From positions 1-36,736 of IMG/VR virus record IMGVR_UViG_3300042373_000174: a DNA stretch of 36,736 nt, one strand, 5' to 3'. The notes below the pieces were generated by a model. That model worked only from the letters and a program-made list of their open reading frames with translations. It searched no databases and had not been told where the DNA came from. A program made the translations under genes and the position numbers. Positions 6,846 to 14,380 of the stretch are shown piece by piece. Source of the stretch: a virus. Positions within the stretch are counted from its first letter, which is position 1, and each line of letters opens with the position of its first letter.

Positions 6846-7204
6846 ACGCCTGTCAGTTTGTCGGCCTGCTGTTCCTTGGCCGGAATGTAGCGCACAGCAC
6901 CCATCTCAACACCCGCTCGTTCAGCAAGCACATGGCGCTGAACACGTTCTACGATGAGATCATCGACCTAGCAGACTCGTTTGCGGAGGCGTACTCCGGC
7001 AGACACGGCTTGATTGGGCAGATTGCTGTTCCGGCGAATAAAAAAACCGCGAACATTACAGATTTTCTGCAAGGCCAGCTTGATGAGATAGAAAAAATGC
7101 GGTACGAGGTTTGCGACAAGTCAGACACCGCTATTCAGAACATCATTGATGAGATTGTTGCGCTGTATCTCAGCACGCTCTACAAGCTTAGGTTTTTGGC
7201 ATAA
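6842..7204 (+). CDS. Ferritin/Dps-like four-helix protein (DUF5856-like)
   Basis: 120 residues, ATGA-coupled to the portal gene. The helical pattern HSTHLNTRSFSKHMALNTFY-DEIIDLADSFAEAYSGRHG resembles the first helices of Dps/bacterioferritin-like proteins and the phage family DUF5856, including His, Asp and Glu spaced as in a di-iron or Dps inter-subunit site. The second half (FLQGQLDEIEKMRYEV ... IIDEIVALYLSTLYKL) supplies the remaining helices. It could be a structural or DNA-associated virion protein, or protect DNA from oxidative damage. The match is by remembered pattern, so function is inferred. Confidence 0.65.
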   Translation: MNACQFVGLLFLGRNVAHSTHLNTRSFSKHMALNTFYDEIIDLADSFAEAYSGRHGLIGQIAVPANKKTANITDFLQGQLDEIEKMRYEVCDKSDTAIQNIIDEIVALYLSTLYKLRFLA

Positions 7205-7207
7205 AAC

Positions 7208-7585
7208 ATGGCAATCACACTTAACACCACGCTGCGGAACAACCGCGCTGACCAGATCACCACTTTTGCTGGCACCAGCGCCAAGCTGCGGATTTACACC
7301 GCCGCCTACGCTTCGCAACTGGTTGAGTGCATTTGTAGCGCGTCTGCTTTTGCTGCTGCTGCGTCTGGCGGTGTGTTGACTCTGAACGCTATCTCGGCAG
7401 GGACTGCAAGTGCTGCTGGCACGGCGGCAATTGCTCGCATCTACAAGTCAGACGGCACGACGATAGTGATTGAGGGTTTGACGGTCGGCGTATCGGCCAG
7501 CAACATCAACATCACCAACACAACGATTGCCATCAGCGACACGATTACTGTCACTTCTGCCACGATTACAGAGGGCAACTCTTGA
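7208..7585 (+). CDS. Putative small virion protein
   Basis: 125 residues starting four bases after the previous stop. The sequence is Ala/Thr/Ser/Gly-rich with alternating hydrophobic residues (TLNAISAGTASAAGTAAIAR, TTIAISDTITVTSATI), the pattern of a beta-sandwich structural protein. N-terminal TLRNNRADQITTF and KLRIYTAAY are like short phage head or neck proteins seen from memory. No ribosome site stands out. Its TGA overlaps the TTG start of the next gene, supporting co-translation. Probably a decoration or tail-associated protein. Confidence 0.7.
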   Translation: MAITLNTTLRNNRADQITTFAGTSAKLRIYTAAYASQLVECICSASAFAAAASGGVLTLNAISAGTASAAGTAAIARIYKSDGTTIVIEGLTVGVSASNINITNTTIAISDTITVTSATITEGNS

Positions 7586-7932
7586 GTTTCGTAGCTGATC
7601 GCGTATCGCAGACCGCCGCCAACCCCGGCAGCGGTGCAGTCACGCCCAGCGGTTCTGTTGCTGGCTACCAGACCTTTGCGTCTGGCGTCACGACAGGCTC
7701 GGTGGTGACCATCGCCATCGAGTCAACCACCCCCGGCGATTGGGAGGTGTGTGATGCAACGTGGAACGGCACAACTCTCACGCGCGGCGAGATCAGCGGC
7801 AGCAGCACCGGCTCACGGGTGACGTTCACCACCACCGTCAACGTCTTCCTGACGCCTTCGGCTCGGGCCTTGAAAAACACCCGCAGCGGCACGGCGAGGC
7901 TGCTGGCCGCTGGCAACTTTGGAGTAACTTGA
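7582..7932 (+). CDS. Putative beta-rich virion protein
   Basis: 116 residues from TTG 7582, chosen because GAGGG lies six bases upstream and the codon overlaps the previous stop (TTGA); no ATG lies nearby. It contains ADRVSQTAANPGSGAVT, then GYQTFASGVTTGSVVTIAI and WEVCDATWNGTTLTRGEI, ending VNVFLTPSARAL. From memory this layout (ADRV ... GF/YxTF ... WEV ... LTR) is a widespread phage structural domain in head-tail modules. It is probably exposed on the virion, but its position is not known. Confidence 0.75.
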   Translation: MSFVADRVSQTAANPGSGAVTPSGSVAGYQTFASGVTTGSVVTIAIESTTPGDWEVCDATWNGTTLTRGEISGSSTGSRVTFTTTVNVFLTPSARALKNTRSGTARLLAAGNFGVT

Positions 7933-7933
7933 G

Positions 7934-8335
7934 ATGGCACTTGACCCGCAATACACCACCACGCCGAATATCTCGGCAGATACCGAAACAACAGCCAATA
8001 ACGTCTATGACGGCACGGGAACTGTAGGGACTTGCTTTACCGCAGGCGCAAGCGGCAGTTTCGTGGGGTTTATCAAACTCAAACCACTAGGAACTAACGT
8101 AGCGTCTGTTGGAAGGTTTTGGATCAATAACGGCAGCACTAACGCCACCGCAGCAAACAATTTCCTGATTGCTGAAGTCACACTTCCTGCGACAACAGCA
8201 TCGGCAAATACGTCGCTTCAAGAATTGTCTGTACCAATCAACTTTGCTATCCCTGCGGGTTACAAAATTAACTTTGCGCTTGGTACAACGGTGGCCGCTG
8301 GCTGGCAAGCAACGGGCGTGGGCGGAAATTACTGA
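7934..8335 (+). CDS. Putative small virion protein
   Basis: 133 residues with GGAG nine bases before the ATG. It is Thr/Asn/Ala-rich with regular hydrophobic alternation (FVGFIKLKPLGTNVASVGRF, EVTLPATTASANTSLQELSV), indicating an all-beta fold. It belongs to a block of eight small genes between portal/Dps-like and scaffold genes. The TGA overlaps the ATG of the glycine-rich adhesin-like gene (TGATG), suggesting the two are made in fixed proportion. No enzyme motif is visible. Confidence 0.72.
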   Translation: MALDPQYTTTPNISADTETTANNVYDGTGTVGTCFTAGASGSFVGFIKLKPLGTNVASVGRFWINNGSTNATAANNFLIAEVTLPATTASANTSLQELSVPINFAIPAGYKINFALGTTVAAGWQATGVGGNY

Positions 8336-9168
8336 TGGATTTCCAAGGATTTGCCCAGACGGGGGTAAAGCCCATCATCTTGCAGCCGCAAGGTAGCGCC
8401 CGTATTGGCTCGGTGGCTATCCCCAAGTCAGCCAAGTTTGTCTATGCAACCATCATTGGCCCCGGTGGTAATGGCGGTGTTGGGCAATCCGCTGCTCCGG
8501 GGGGCGGTGGCGGTGGCGGTGGTTCGGGCGGCGTTGGGCGAGCCCTAATCCCCGCCAGCGTGTTTAATGGCGTTCTTTACTACAAAGTAGGCTCCGGCGG
8601 CACTGCTGAAGCCTCCGCAATTTTTATAAACAGCGACATTTCCATAAACGCGGGTGCGCTGATAACTTCAAACCAAGGAAGTGCTGGCGGCGCAGGTGCA
8701 GCAGGCGGCGGCGCGGCTGGTGCTACGGCGGCTGCTGGTTCAACACTTTGGCCGTCACTTGGTTTGGTATTGGCTGGCCCAACCGCAGGTGGTGCTGGCG
8801 GGGCCAATACAGGAACAGCAGGGGCTACGGTCACCACCAACTTTCTTCCAACAACAACCGGCGGGGCGGGTGGTGGCGGCTGCACCGCAGCCTTGAACGC
8901 AGCCGGTGGCCCAGTTACCTACACAAGTGTTTATGTCTACACATTGGCTGGCGGCGTGGTGTTGGGTGGTGCTGGCAATAACGGCTGGATCATCAATAGC
9001 ACCATGAGCGGCTTTGGTGGCTCAGGCGGCGGCAGTAACTTTGCTGGCGTCGGTGGCGCGGGTGGGCGCGGGGCCATTGGCTGCGGCGGCGGGGGCGGTG
9101 GTGCTGGCACAACCGGTGGTGCTGGTGGCATCGGTGGTAACGGCCAGATTATGCTGTGGTGGTTGTGA
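8335..9168 (+). CDS. Glycine-rich adhesin-like tail or surface protein
   Basis: 277 residues. After an N-terminal beta region (SARIGSVAIPKSAKFVYATI) the protein is dominated by Gly-rich runs (PGGGGGGGGSGGVGRALI, GGSGGGSNFAGVGGAGG) broken by short strands, and ends GGNGQIMLWWL. This resembles glycine-rich receptor-binding proteins such as the gp38-type adhesins, whose polyglycine helices pack into a sandwich that presents variable loops, and also general phage 'glycine-rich domain' proteins. The insertions between Gly runs (YTSVYVYTLAG, NGWIINSTMSGF) may be the variable loops. It is probably exposed and involved in host recognition; this is inference. Confidence 0.72.
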   Translation: MDFQGFAQTGVKPIILQPQGSARIGSVAIPKSAKFVYATIIGPGGNGGVGQSAAPGGGGGGGGSGGVGRALIPASVFNGVLYYKVGSGGTAEASAIFINSDISINAGALITSNQGSAGGAGAAGGGAAGATAAAGSTLWPSLGLVLAGPTAGGAGGANTGTAGATVTTNFLPTTTGGAGGGGCTAALNAAGGPVTYTSVYVYTLAGGVVLGGAGNNGWIINSTMSGFGGSGGGSNFAGVGGAGGRGAIGCGGGGGGAGTTGGAGGIGGNGQIMLWWL

Positions 9169-9569
9169 TGATTAACTACCAAGACAATCAGTTCGTCAAC
9201 GGCCCCGACATTGAGTTTGCAACGCTTGCAGAAGCACAAGCCAACCGCTTCGCTGTGGTCGAGATGGCAGCAGCGTCCATGCGTGACCAGATCACCGCAG
9301 GCACCTCACCTGCTGAGATGTCCAGTTGGCCCATCAAACTTGATGAGGCCAATAATGGCGGTGGCCCGATGCTGACGCTGGAGGCTGGCTATCGCGGGAT
9401 CACCGAGGCTGCGTTGGTGACTCTGGTGCTGGAGAAGGCCCAGCAACTGTCCACGCTTGAGGCCCAGATTGCTGGCGTGTCAGGGATGCACCGAGACACC
9501 ATTGACGCCATGACGACTATTGCAGATGTGGTTGCTTACGATATGCGAGCCGATTGGCCTGAGGTTTAA
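9168..9569 (+). CDS. Small helical protein following adhesin (possible fibre chaperone)
   Basis: 133 residues from ATG 9168, which overlaps the previous TGA (TGATG). It starts with a short strand-rich head (MINYQDNQFVNG), then long helices (LAEAQANRFAVVEMAAASM, ALVTLVLEKAQQLSTLEAQI) with a SWPIKLDEA segment. Helical proteins with a SWP...EA segment next to tail-fibre or adhesin genes are, from memory, fibre-assembly or fibre-associated proteins. The adjacent adhesin-like gene fits that role. No family can be assigned firmly. Confidence 0.68.
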   Translation: MINYQDNQFVNGPDIEFATLAEAQANRFAVVEMAAASMRDQITAGTSPAEMSSWPIKLDEANNGGGPMLTLEAGYRGITEAALVTLVLEKAQQLSTLEAQIAGVSGMHRDTIDAMTTIADVVAYDMRADWPEV

Positions 9570-9902
9570 ATGTTAGGCTTTTGGCCTGTTGCAAGCCGCC
9601 CTATTGCGGCGCAAGCAGTAGCTGGCAACGCGAGTCTAACCGCCACTCTTGCGGTCACTTTAGATGGCATTGCTTTTGCTGCCACGGCCACTAACGGCAA
9701 CGCAATTACCGCCACCCTAGCGGTCATCCTTGACGGCATTTCGTTTGATGGTGCTATAGTATCGGGGCATATCGCTACGATTGCGTTTGCGCTTGATGGC
9801 ATCAATGTTGCCATGACCGCAACCAATTCGGGAGCGCCGCCGACACCGGGGTTTGTGCAGACTTTGATCGAGATTAGATCGTTTACTGAACGGAGATTTT
9901 AA
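9570..9902 (+). CDS. Small protein with three internal repeats
   Basis: 110 residues. Residues about 20-88 consist of three copies of a 22-24-residue unit with the core TLAVxLDGIxF: ATLAVTLDGIAFAATATNG, ATLAVILDGISFDGAIVSG and IAFALDGINVAMTATNSG. The repeats are beta-strand-like and likely stack into a small beta-solenoid or sandwich. The N-terminus (MLGFWPVASRPIAA) may anchor it to a partner. The TAA overlaps the next ATG. Probably a virion surface protein; family unknown. Confidence 0.62.
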   Translation: MLGFWPVASRPIAAQAVAGNASLTATLAVTLDGIAFAATATNGNAITATLAVILDGISFDGAIVSGHIATIAFALDGINVAMTATNSGAPPTPGFVQTLIEIRSFTERRF

Positions 9903-10207
9903 TGGCTCTTACTCTCAAAGCTGTCACCACGCGGCTAGGCTACCAGCAGATCACCTCTTTGACCGCATCGACTGCGCTCACCGTGCCGGTGACTGACCTT
10001 AACGGCTTGTCGTGCAAGCCCAGCATTGCCATCATCACCGCTGAGACTCAAGCAGTCCGGTGGCGTGACGATGATGTTGCCCCGACTGCCTCAGTTGGTA
10101 TGCCGTTGGCGGCTGGCGTGACGCTTCAGTACGATGGCGATCTGACCAAGATTCGGTTTATTGAGCAGACGGCCAGCGCCAAACTCAACGTCAGTTACTA
10201 CGCATAA
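9902..10207 (+). CDS. Conserved small phage structural protein
   Basis: 101 residues with GGAG six bases before the ATG. The motif VRWRDDDVAPTASVGMPLAA followed by LQYDGDLTKIRFIEQTASAK-LNVSYY matches, from memory, a small beta-sandwich protein found in many phage head or head-tail modules. It ends in a typical aromatic strand. It may decorate the capsid or neck. No catalytic features. Confidence 0.78.
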   Translation: MALTLKAVTTRLGYQQITSLTASTALTVPVTDLNGLSCKPSIAIITAETQAVRWRDDDVAPTASVGMPLAAGVTLQYDGDLTKIRFIEQTASAKLNVSYYA

Positions 10208-10216
10208 GGGGGCCAC

Positions 10217-10705
10217 ATGAACATCACCAACGACACCCCAGGCACCGATTATCTGTCGTACTTTACGACGCAGATGCCTAAAGACCTTGCGGCTATGGCT
10301 GCGCTGCGCGATGAACTGGCTATCCGCCAAGGCGCGTTGTCAGCAGCGGCAGACACCGTGAAGCTGAAGGCCGACGCTGCGGCGGCGCTGGAAGTTGCTA
10401 AGACTGAAGCTGCTGCACTTTTGGCTGATGCCAAGGTCAAAAACGCTGAAGCGGTGGCAAAGAAAAAGGTGCAAGACACCCGCGAGGTTGAACTGAACGC
10501 CCGCGAGGCTGATACAACGGCTACGTTTAGTGCCCGCGACAAAGCGCTGAGCCTGCGGGAAACGCAAGTGCAAACGCAGCAAGACGCCTTGGATGCCAAG
10601 GACGCTGCCGTGTTTGCCGCACAGGCCAAGTTGGACGCTGACCGCGCTGCGTTGGATGCACGCATCAAGGCGCTCCAAGACAAAGTAGCATCAATTAACC
10701 TTTAA
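10217..10705 (+). CDS. Long coiled-coil protein upstream of scaffold
   Basis: 162 residues, with a GGGGG-rich ribosome site before the ATG. After about 35 residues the protein is an almost unbroken amphipathic helix rich in Ala, Lys, Asp and Glu (KLKADAAAALEVAKTEAAAL, ARDKALSLRETQVQTQQDAL), predicted to form a coiled coil to the C-terminus. Position directly before the scaffold gene suggests an assembly role, for instance a scaffold partner or internal head protein. Coiled-coil composition alone cannot show function. Confidence 0.7.
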   Translation: MNITNDTPGTDYLSYFTTQMPKDLAAMAALRDELAIRQGALSAAADTVKLKADAAAALEVAKTEAAALLADAKVKNAEAVAKKKVQDTREVELNAREADTTATFSARDKALSLRETQVQTQQDALDAKDAAVFAAQAKLDADRAALDARIKALQDKVASINL

Positions 10706-10746
10706 CCGTACTGGCCCGTTGACCAGGGAATCTTAGGATTCAAGCA

Positions 10747-11499
10747 ATGACTGAAGAAGTAGAAGTAGTAGCGGAAGTACCCGCGCCGGAACAGGTGGCT
10801 ACGGCAGCGCCTGAGCCAGAAGACCAAACGCCGGAAGTAGCTGATGAAGCGCCCTCAGAGAAACTGTTCACGCAGGAAGAACTGAACGCTGAATTCGGCA
10901 AGCGTCTCGCAAGAGAACGCCGCAAGATGGGACGAGAGTTTGCTGCAAAGCAGGCACCTACCCCGTTACCGGAAAACGCTGACACGCCAGAGGCTTACGC
11001 CGAGGCGTTGGCCTATCAAAAGGCCGAGCAGATTATCCGTGAACGTGAGGTGCAAAAACAGCAGTCAGAAACTCTTGAGAGCTACCGCGACAGGGAAGAA
11101 GAAGCACGGGACAAGTACGAGGACTTCGAGCAAGTTGCGTACAACCCCAACCTTCGGATTACTGAAGTAATGGCTCAGTCAATCCAAGCATCTGAAATTG
11201 GCCCTGATGTGGCTTATTTCTTGGGGGCAAACCCCAAAGAGGCAGATCGTATTTCCAAGTTGCAGCCTATCTTGCAGGCCAAAGAAATCGGGAAACTTGA
11301 AGCCAAATTGGCTGATAATCCCGTTGTCAAGAAAACGACCAGCGCACCAACCCCGATTGCGCCGGTTACCGCACGTTCTTCTGGTGCGCCTAGTTACGAC
11401 ACTACCGATCCTCGATCAGTAAAGACCATGAGCGCAAGCGAGTGGATCATTGCTGACAGGGCTAGGCAGATGAAGAAACTTGAGCGTAACCGTTACTAA
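10747..11499 (+). CDS. Capsid scaffolding protein
   Basis: 250 residues. The N-terminus is acidic and Pro/Glu/Val-rich, followed by FTQEELNAEFGKRLARERRK and a long charged helical region. The segment ARDKYEDFEQVAYNPNLRIT leads to ASEIGPDVAYFLGANPKEAD, a pattern typical of phage scaffolding proteins next to P22-like coat genes. The C-terminus is basic (RARQMKKLERNRY), like the coat-binding helix-turn-helix of P22 scaffold. It directs procapsid assembly and exits before packaging. It lies just before the coat gene. Confidence 0.85.
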   Translation: MTEEVEVVAEVPAPEQVATAAPEPEDQTPEVADEAPSEKLFTQEELNAEFGKRLARERRKMGREFAAKQAPTPLPENADTPEAYAEALAYQKAEQIIREREVQKQQSETLESYRDREEEARDKYEDFEQVAYNPNLRITEVMAQSIQASEIGPDVAYFLGANPKEADRISKLQPILQAKEIGKLEAKLADNPVVKKTTSAPTPIAPVTARSSGAPSYDTTDPRSVKTMSASEWIIADRARQMKKLERNRY

Positions 11500-11517
11500 C
11501 TTCATAAGGAAATTATT

Positions 11518-12717
11518 GTGGCTAATTCGATTCTTACCATCGACATGATCACGCGCAAGGCGCTTGAGATTCTCGAAAACAACCTTGTTCTTACCCGTAA
11601 CGTGAACCGTCAGTACGACGACAGCTTTGCTGTTGAAGGTGCCAAGATCGGCTCGACCCTGCGTATCCGCCTGCCAGACCGCGCTCTGGTAACGGACGGG
11701 GCTGCCCTGCAAGTTCAGGACGACAACGAGCAGTTCACCACCCTGTCTGTGAGCAACCAAAAGCACATCGGCGTGAACTTCACCAGCGCCGAACTGACGA
11801 TGCAGCTTGACGACTTTGCAGACCGCGTGCTGAAGCCTCGTATTAGCCAGTTGGCCTCCAGCATCGACGCTGATGTGGCTAACGCCTACAAGACCATCGG
11901 CAACAGCGTCGGCACCCCGGGCACGACCCCCGGCACCTCGCTGGTTCTGCTGCAAGCGCAACAGAAGCTTAACGAGAACGCAGCGGTTATGTCGCCACGT
12001 TACGCTACCGTCAACCCTGCGGCCAACGCCGCCTTGGTCGAGGGCATGAAGGGCTTGTTCAACCCAACCGATACGGTCAGCAAGCAGTTCCGCAACGGCA
12101 TGATGGGCACCGGCGTGCTGGGCTTCGATGAAGTCAATATGTCTCAGTCGATCAAGCAGCACACCACCGGCTCACGCACGAACGGCACCACCTCGGCTGC
12201 TGTGACTGCTGAAGGCGCTACGACCATCTCCCTGACGGGTCTGGGCAGCACGAACACCGTTCTGGCTGGCGATGTGTTCACGGTGGCTGATTGCTTTGCT
12301 GTCAACCCGCAAACCCGTGAAACCACCGGCTCGCTGGCGCAGTTCGTTGCTCTGGCTAGTGTTACCGCTTCTGGTGGCGCTGCTGATGTGACCGTGGCTC
12401 CGATCTACTCGGCTACGCACGCTCTAGCGACCGTCAACACGCTGCCCGGTAACAGCAAGACCGTAACCTTCTTGGGCGCTGCTTCTACGCAGTTCGCTCA
12501 AAATCTGGTCTATCACAAGGACGCCATCACGTTCGCTACCGCTGACCTCTTGCTGCCGCAAGGTGTTGACATGGCTGCGCGTGCGACCCATAACGGTATC
12601 AGCCTGCGCGTTGTTCGTCAGTACGACATCAACAACGACCGTATGCCTTGCCGTATTGACGTTCTGTACGGCTACAGCACCATTCGTCCACAGATGGCCT
12701 GCCGCATCTGGGGTTAA
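11518..12717 (+). CDS. Major capsid protein, P22 coat family
   Basis: 399 residues (P22 coat is 430). It starts at GTG 11518 after AAGGA. The N-terminal MANSILTIDMITRKALEILE and NLVLTRNVNRQYDD, then GAKIGSTLRIRLPDR, are characteristic of the P22 coat (HK97 fold) family. The middle segment, about residues 225-330 (GLGSTNTVLAGDVFTVADCF ... FVALASV), corresponds to the inserted I-domain. The C-terminus ends with IDVLYGYSTIRPQMACRI. It forms the icosahedral head. Codon use is strongly biased, as expected for the most abundant protein. Confidence 0.95.
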   Translation: MANSILTIDMITRKALEILENNLVLTRNVNRQYDDSFAVEGAKIGSTLRIRLPDRALVTDGAALQVQDDNEQFTTLSVSNQKHIGVNFTSAELTMQLDDFADRVLKPRISQLASSIDADVANAYKTIGNSVGTPGTTPGTSLVLLQAQQKLNENAAVMSPRYATVNPAANAALVEGMKGLFNPTDTVSKQFRNGMMGTGVLGFDEVNMSQSIKQHTTGSRTNGTTSAAVTAEGATTISLTGLGSTNTVLAGDVFTVADCFAVNPQTRETTGSLAQFVALASVTASGGAADVTVAPIYSATHALATVNTLPGNSKTVTFLGAASTQFAQNLVYHKDAITFATADLLLPQGVDMAARATHNGISLRVVRQYDINNDRMPCRIDVLYGYSTIRPQMACRIWG

Positions 12718-12740
12718 ACTTTTTCTAAGGAGCAAATATC

Positions 12741-13157
12741 ATGGCTTTTCCAAATGGCGCAGGCGGTTACCAAGTTGGTAGCGGCAATCTGGGCGAAGTT
12801 CTTCTCGGTTACGAAAATACGCCTTTGTCGGCGGCTGCAACCGCTACTCTGTCGGCGGCTCAAGTGACCTCTGGCATCTTGGTGGTGGGCTCGGGCGCAA
12901 CTGCTGCTCAGACCTACACGCTGCCAGCGGCTACGCTGATTGACGCTGTTGTTTCATCCGCAAAGGTTGGCAGCACGTTTGATCTGTTTGTGGTCAACAT
13001 CGGCACTTCGTCGGGTACGGGCGCATTGGCTATGGGTTCTGGTACGGGCTTTACTGATGGCGGCAACGCTACGGTGGCTCTCCCAATCACCTCTAGCGGA
13101 ATGTTCCGGTTCCGCAAGACCGGCGACGGCGCGTATTCGGTTTACAGGACTGCCTAA
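12741..13157 (+). CDS. Putative capsid-associated protein
   Basis: 138 residues, with AAGGAG before the ATG, directly after the coat gene and upstream of a strong terminator. It has a Gly-rich start (PNGAGGYQVGSGNLGEVLLG) and a beta-rich body (TATLSAAQVTSGILVVGSG, FDLFVVNIGTSSG) ending FRFRKTGDGAYSVYRT. From memory, this is a phage structural family with a conserved 'GxFRxRKT...Y' end. The tight linkage to the coat gene suggests a decoration protein made in large amount. Confidence 0.75.
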   Translation: MAFPNGAGGYQVGSGNLGEVLLGYENTPLSAAATATLSAAQVTSGILVVGSGATAAQTYTLPAATLIDAVVSSAKVGSTFDLFVVNIGTSSGTGALAMGSGTGFTDGGNATVALPITSSGMFRFRKTGDGAYSVYRTA

Positions 13158-13161
13158 CCTC

Positions 13162-13185
13162 ATGGGGGCTTCGGCCCCCATTTTT
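13162..13185 (+). terminator. Intrinsic terminator after coat genes (UUCG loop)
   Basis: ATGGGGGC-TTCG-GCCCCCAT is an eight-base-pair perfect stem with a UUCG tetraloop, followed by TTTTT. It follows the coat and decoration genes and precedes AAAGGATTAG, the ribosome site of the next gene. It probably reduces, rather than stops, expression of tail genes relative to coat. Confidence 0.88.
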
Positions 13186-13198
13186 CAAAGGATTAGAT

Positions 13199-13654
13199 AT
13201 GGGTAATACCAAATCAATTGGCGTTGCGTTTAGCGACCAAGACATTGATGGCGGCACTATCGGCGCTGTCACTCCAGCATCTGTGGTTGGCACAACTGTC
13301 TACGCAACCAGCGAAATCGGCTACGCCGCCGCAGCACAGGGCACGGTTACGCAAGCAACCAGCAAGTCTACCGGCGTCACGCTGAGTAAGTCGGCTGGCC
13401 GCATCACGATGAACGCTGCTGCTCTGGCTGGCAACACCGCCGTGTCGTTCACGCTGACCAACACTACTATCAGCACCAACGACGTGTTGATTCTGTGCGT
13501 GTCAGGTGGCTCGGTAGCAGACACCACGACGTATACTGTATACGTCAGCAGTCTGTCGGCTGGCTCCGCAGTCATCACGCTGCGAAACTTTACCGCTACC
13601 TCGCAGTCTGAGGCGGTGGTGATCAATTTCTCAGTCATCCACGGCGCGGCGTAA
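13199..13654 (+). CDS. Putative small virion protein
   Basis: 151 residues with AGGA upstream. It has an N-terminal segment (NTKSIGVAFSDQDIDGG) and a C-terminal beta domain: GTVTQATSKSTGVTLSKSAG, ITMNAAALAGNTAVSFTLTN and SSLSAGSAVITLRNFTATSQ. This TQATSKSTGVTL...ITMN pattern is found, from memory, in phage structural proteins near head-completion genes. It lies between the coat terminator and the gp4-like gene, so a head-surface or neck role is likely. No enzyme motif. Confidence 0.75.
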   Translation: MGNTKSIGVAFSDQDIDGGTIGAVTPASVVGTTVYATSEIGYAAAAQGTVTQATSKSTGVTLSKSAGRITMNAAALAGNTAVSFTLTNTTISTNDVLILCVSGGSVADTTTYTVYVSSLSAGSAVITLRNFTATSQSEAVVINFSVIHGAA

Positions 13655-13669
13655 AAAGGAGGGGTAGTC

Positions 13670-14380
13670 ATGACGACTGCTGGAGATCAGATCAACGCCG
13701 CGTTGCGGCTTTTGGGTGTTCTGGCAGAAGGCGAGACTACCTCCCCCGACGCATCTCAGGATGCGCTTGCGGCGCTAAACCAGATGATTGACTCTTGGTC
13801 TACCGAGCGTCTAATGATCTACAACACCCTTGACCAAGTGTTTACTTGGCCGTCTGGTGTGATTCAGAGAACGCTTGGCCCCACGGGTGACTTTGTTGGC
13901 GTGCGGCCTGTGCTGTTGGACGACGCGACGTATTACCGCGACCCAGGCACCAACGTGTCGTTTGGCATCAAGTTTATCAATCAACAGCAGTACAACGGTA
14001 TTGCTGTCAAGACGGTGACGAGCACCTACCCGCAGGTGATTTTCGTCAACATGACGCACCCCGACATCACCATGACCATCTATCCCAAGCCTACACGGGA
14101 TTTGGAGTGGCACTTTATTTCGGTGCAACAACTGGCTGCGCCCGCAACGCTGGCAACGCAGATTTATATGCCGCCGGGTTACTTGCGGTGTTTCAAGTAC
14201 AACTTGGCCTGCGAGATTGCACCTGAGTTTGGCGTTGAGCCATCGCAGACGGTTCAGCGTATTGCGATGACCAGCAAGCGTAACCTCAAGCGCATCAACA
14301 ACCCTGATGATGTGATGTCAATGCCTTACGCAATCGTGGCAACCAGGCAGCGTTTCAACGTCTATGCTGGATCATACTAA
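13670..14380 (+). CDS. Tail accessory factor gp4 (P22 family, head completion)
   Basis: 236 residues, with a perfect AGGAGG ribosome site. The N-terminal MTTAGDQINAALRLLGVLAE, then QDALAALNQMIDSWSTERLM, is the characteristic P22 gp4 pattern (helical head-completion domain). The C-terminal half (YMPPGYLRCFKYNLACEIAP) also matches. It is longer than P22 gp4 (166 residues) through insertions in the middle (YYRDPGTNVSFGIKFINQQQ). It binds the portal and seals packaged DNA. The TAA overlaps the ATG of the gp10-like gene. Confidence 0.9.
   Translation: MTTAGDQINAALRLLGVLAEGETTSPDASQDALAALNQMIDSWSTERLMIYNTLDQVFTWPSGVIQRTLGPTGDFVGVRPVLLDDATYYRDPGTNVSFGIKFINQQQYNGIAVKTVTSTYPQVIFVNMTHPDITMTIYPKPTRDLEWHFISVQQLAAPATLATQIYMPPGYLRCFKYNLACEIAPEFGVEPSQTVQRIAMTSKRNLKRINNPDDVMSMPYAIVATRQRFNVYAGSY

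Noticed and set aside
11416-12162. 248-residue minus-strand frame opposite coat gene
   Set aside because: It is antisense to the strongly supported coat gene, has no motif, and shows the composition of a shadow frame.
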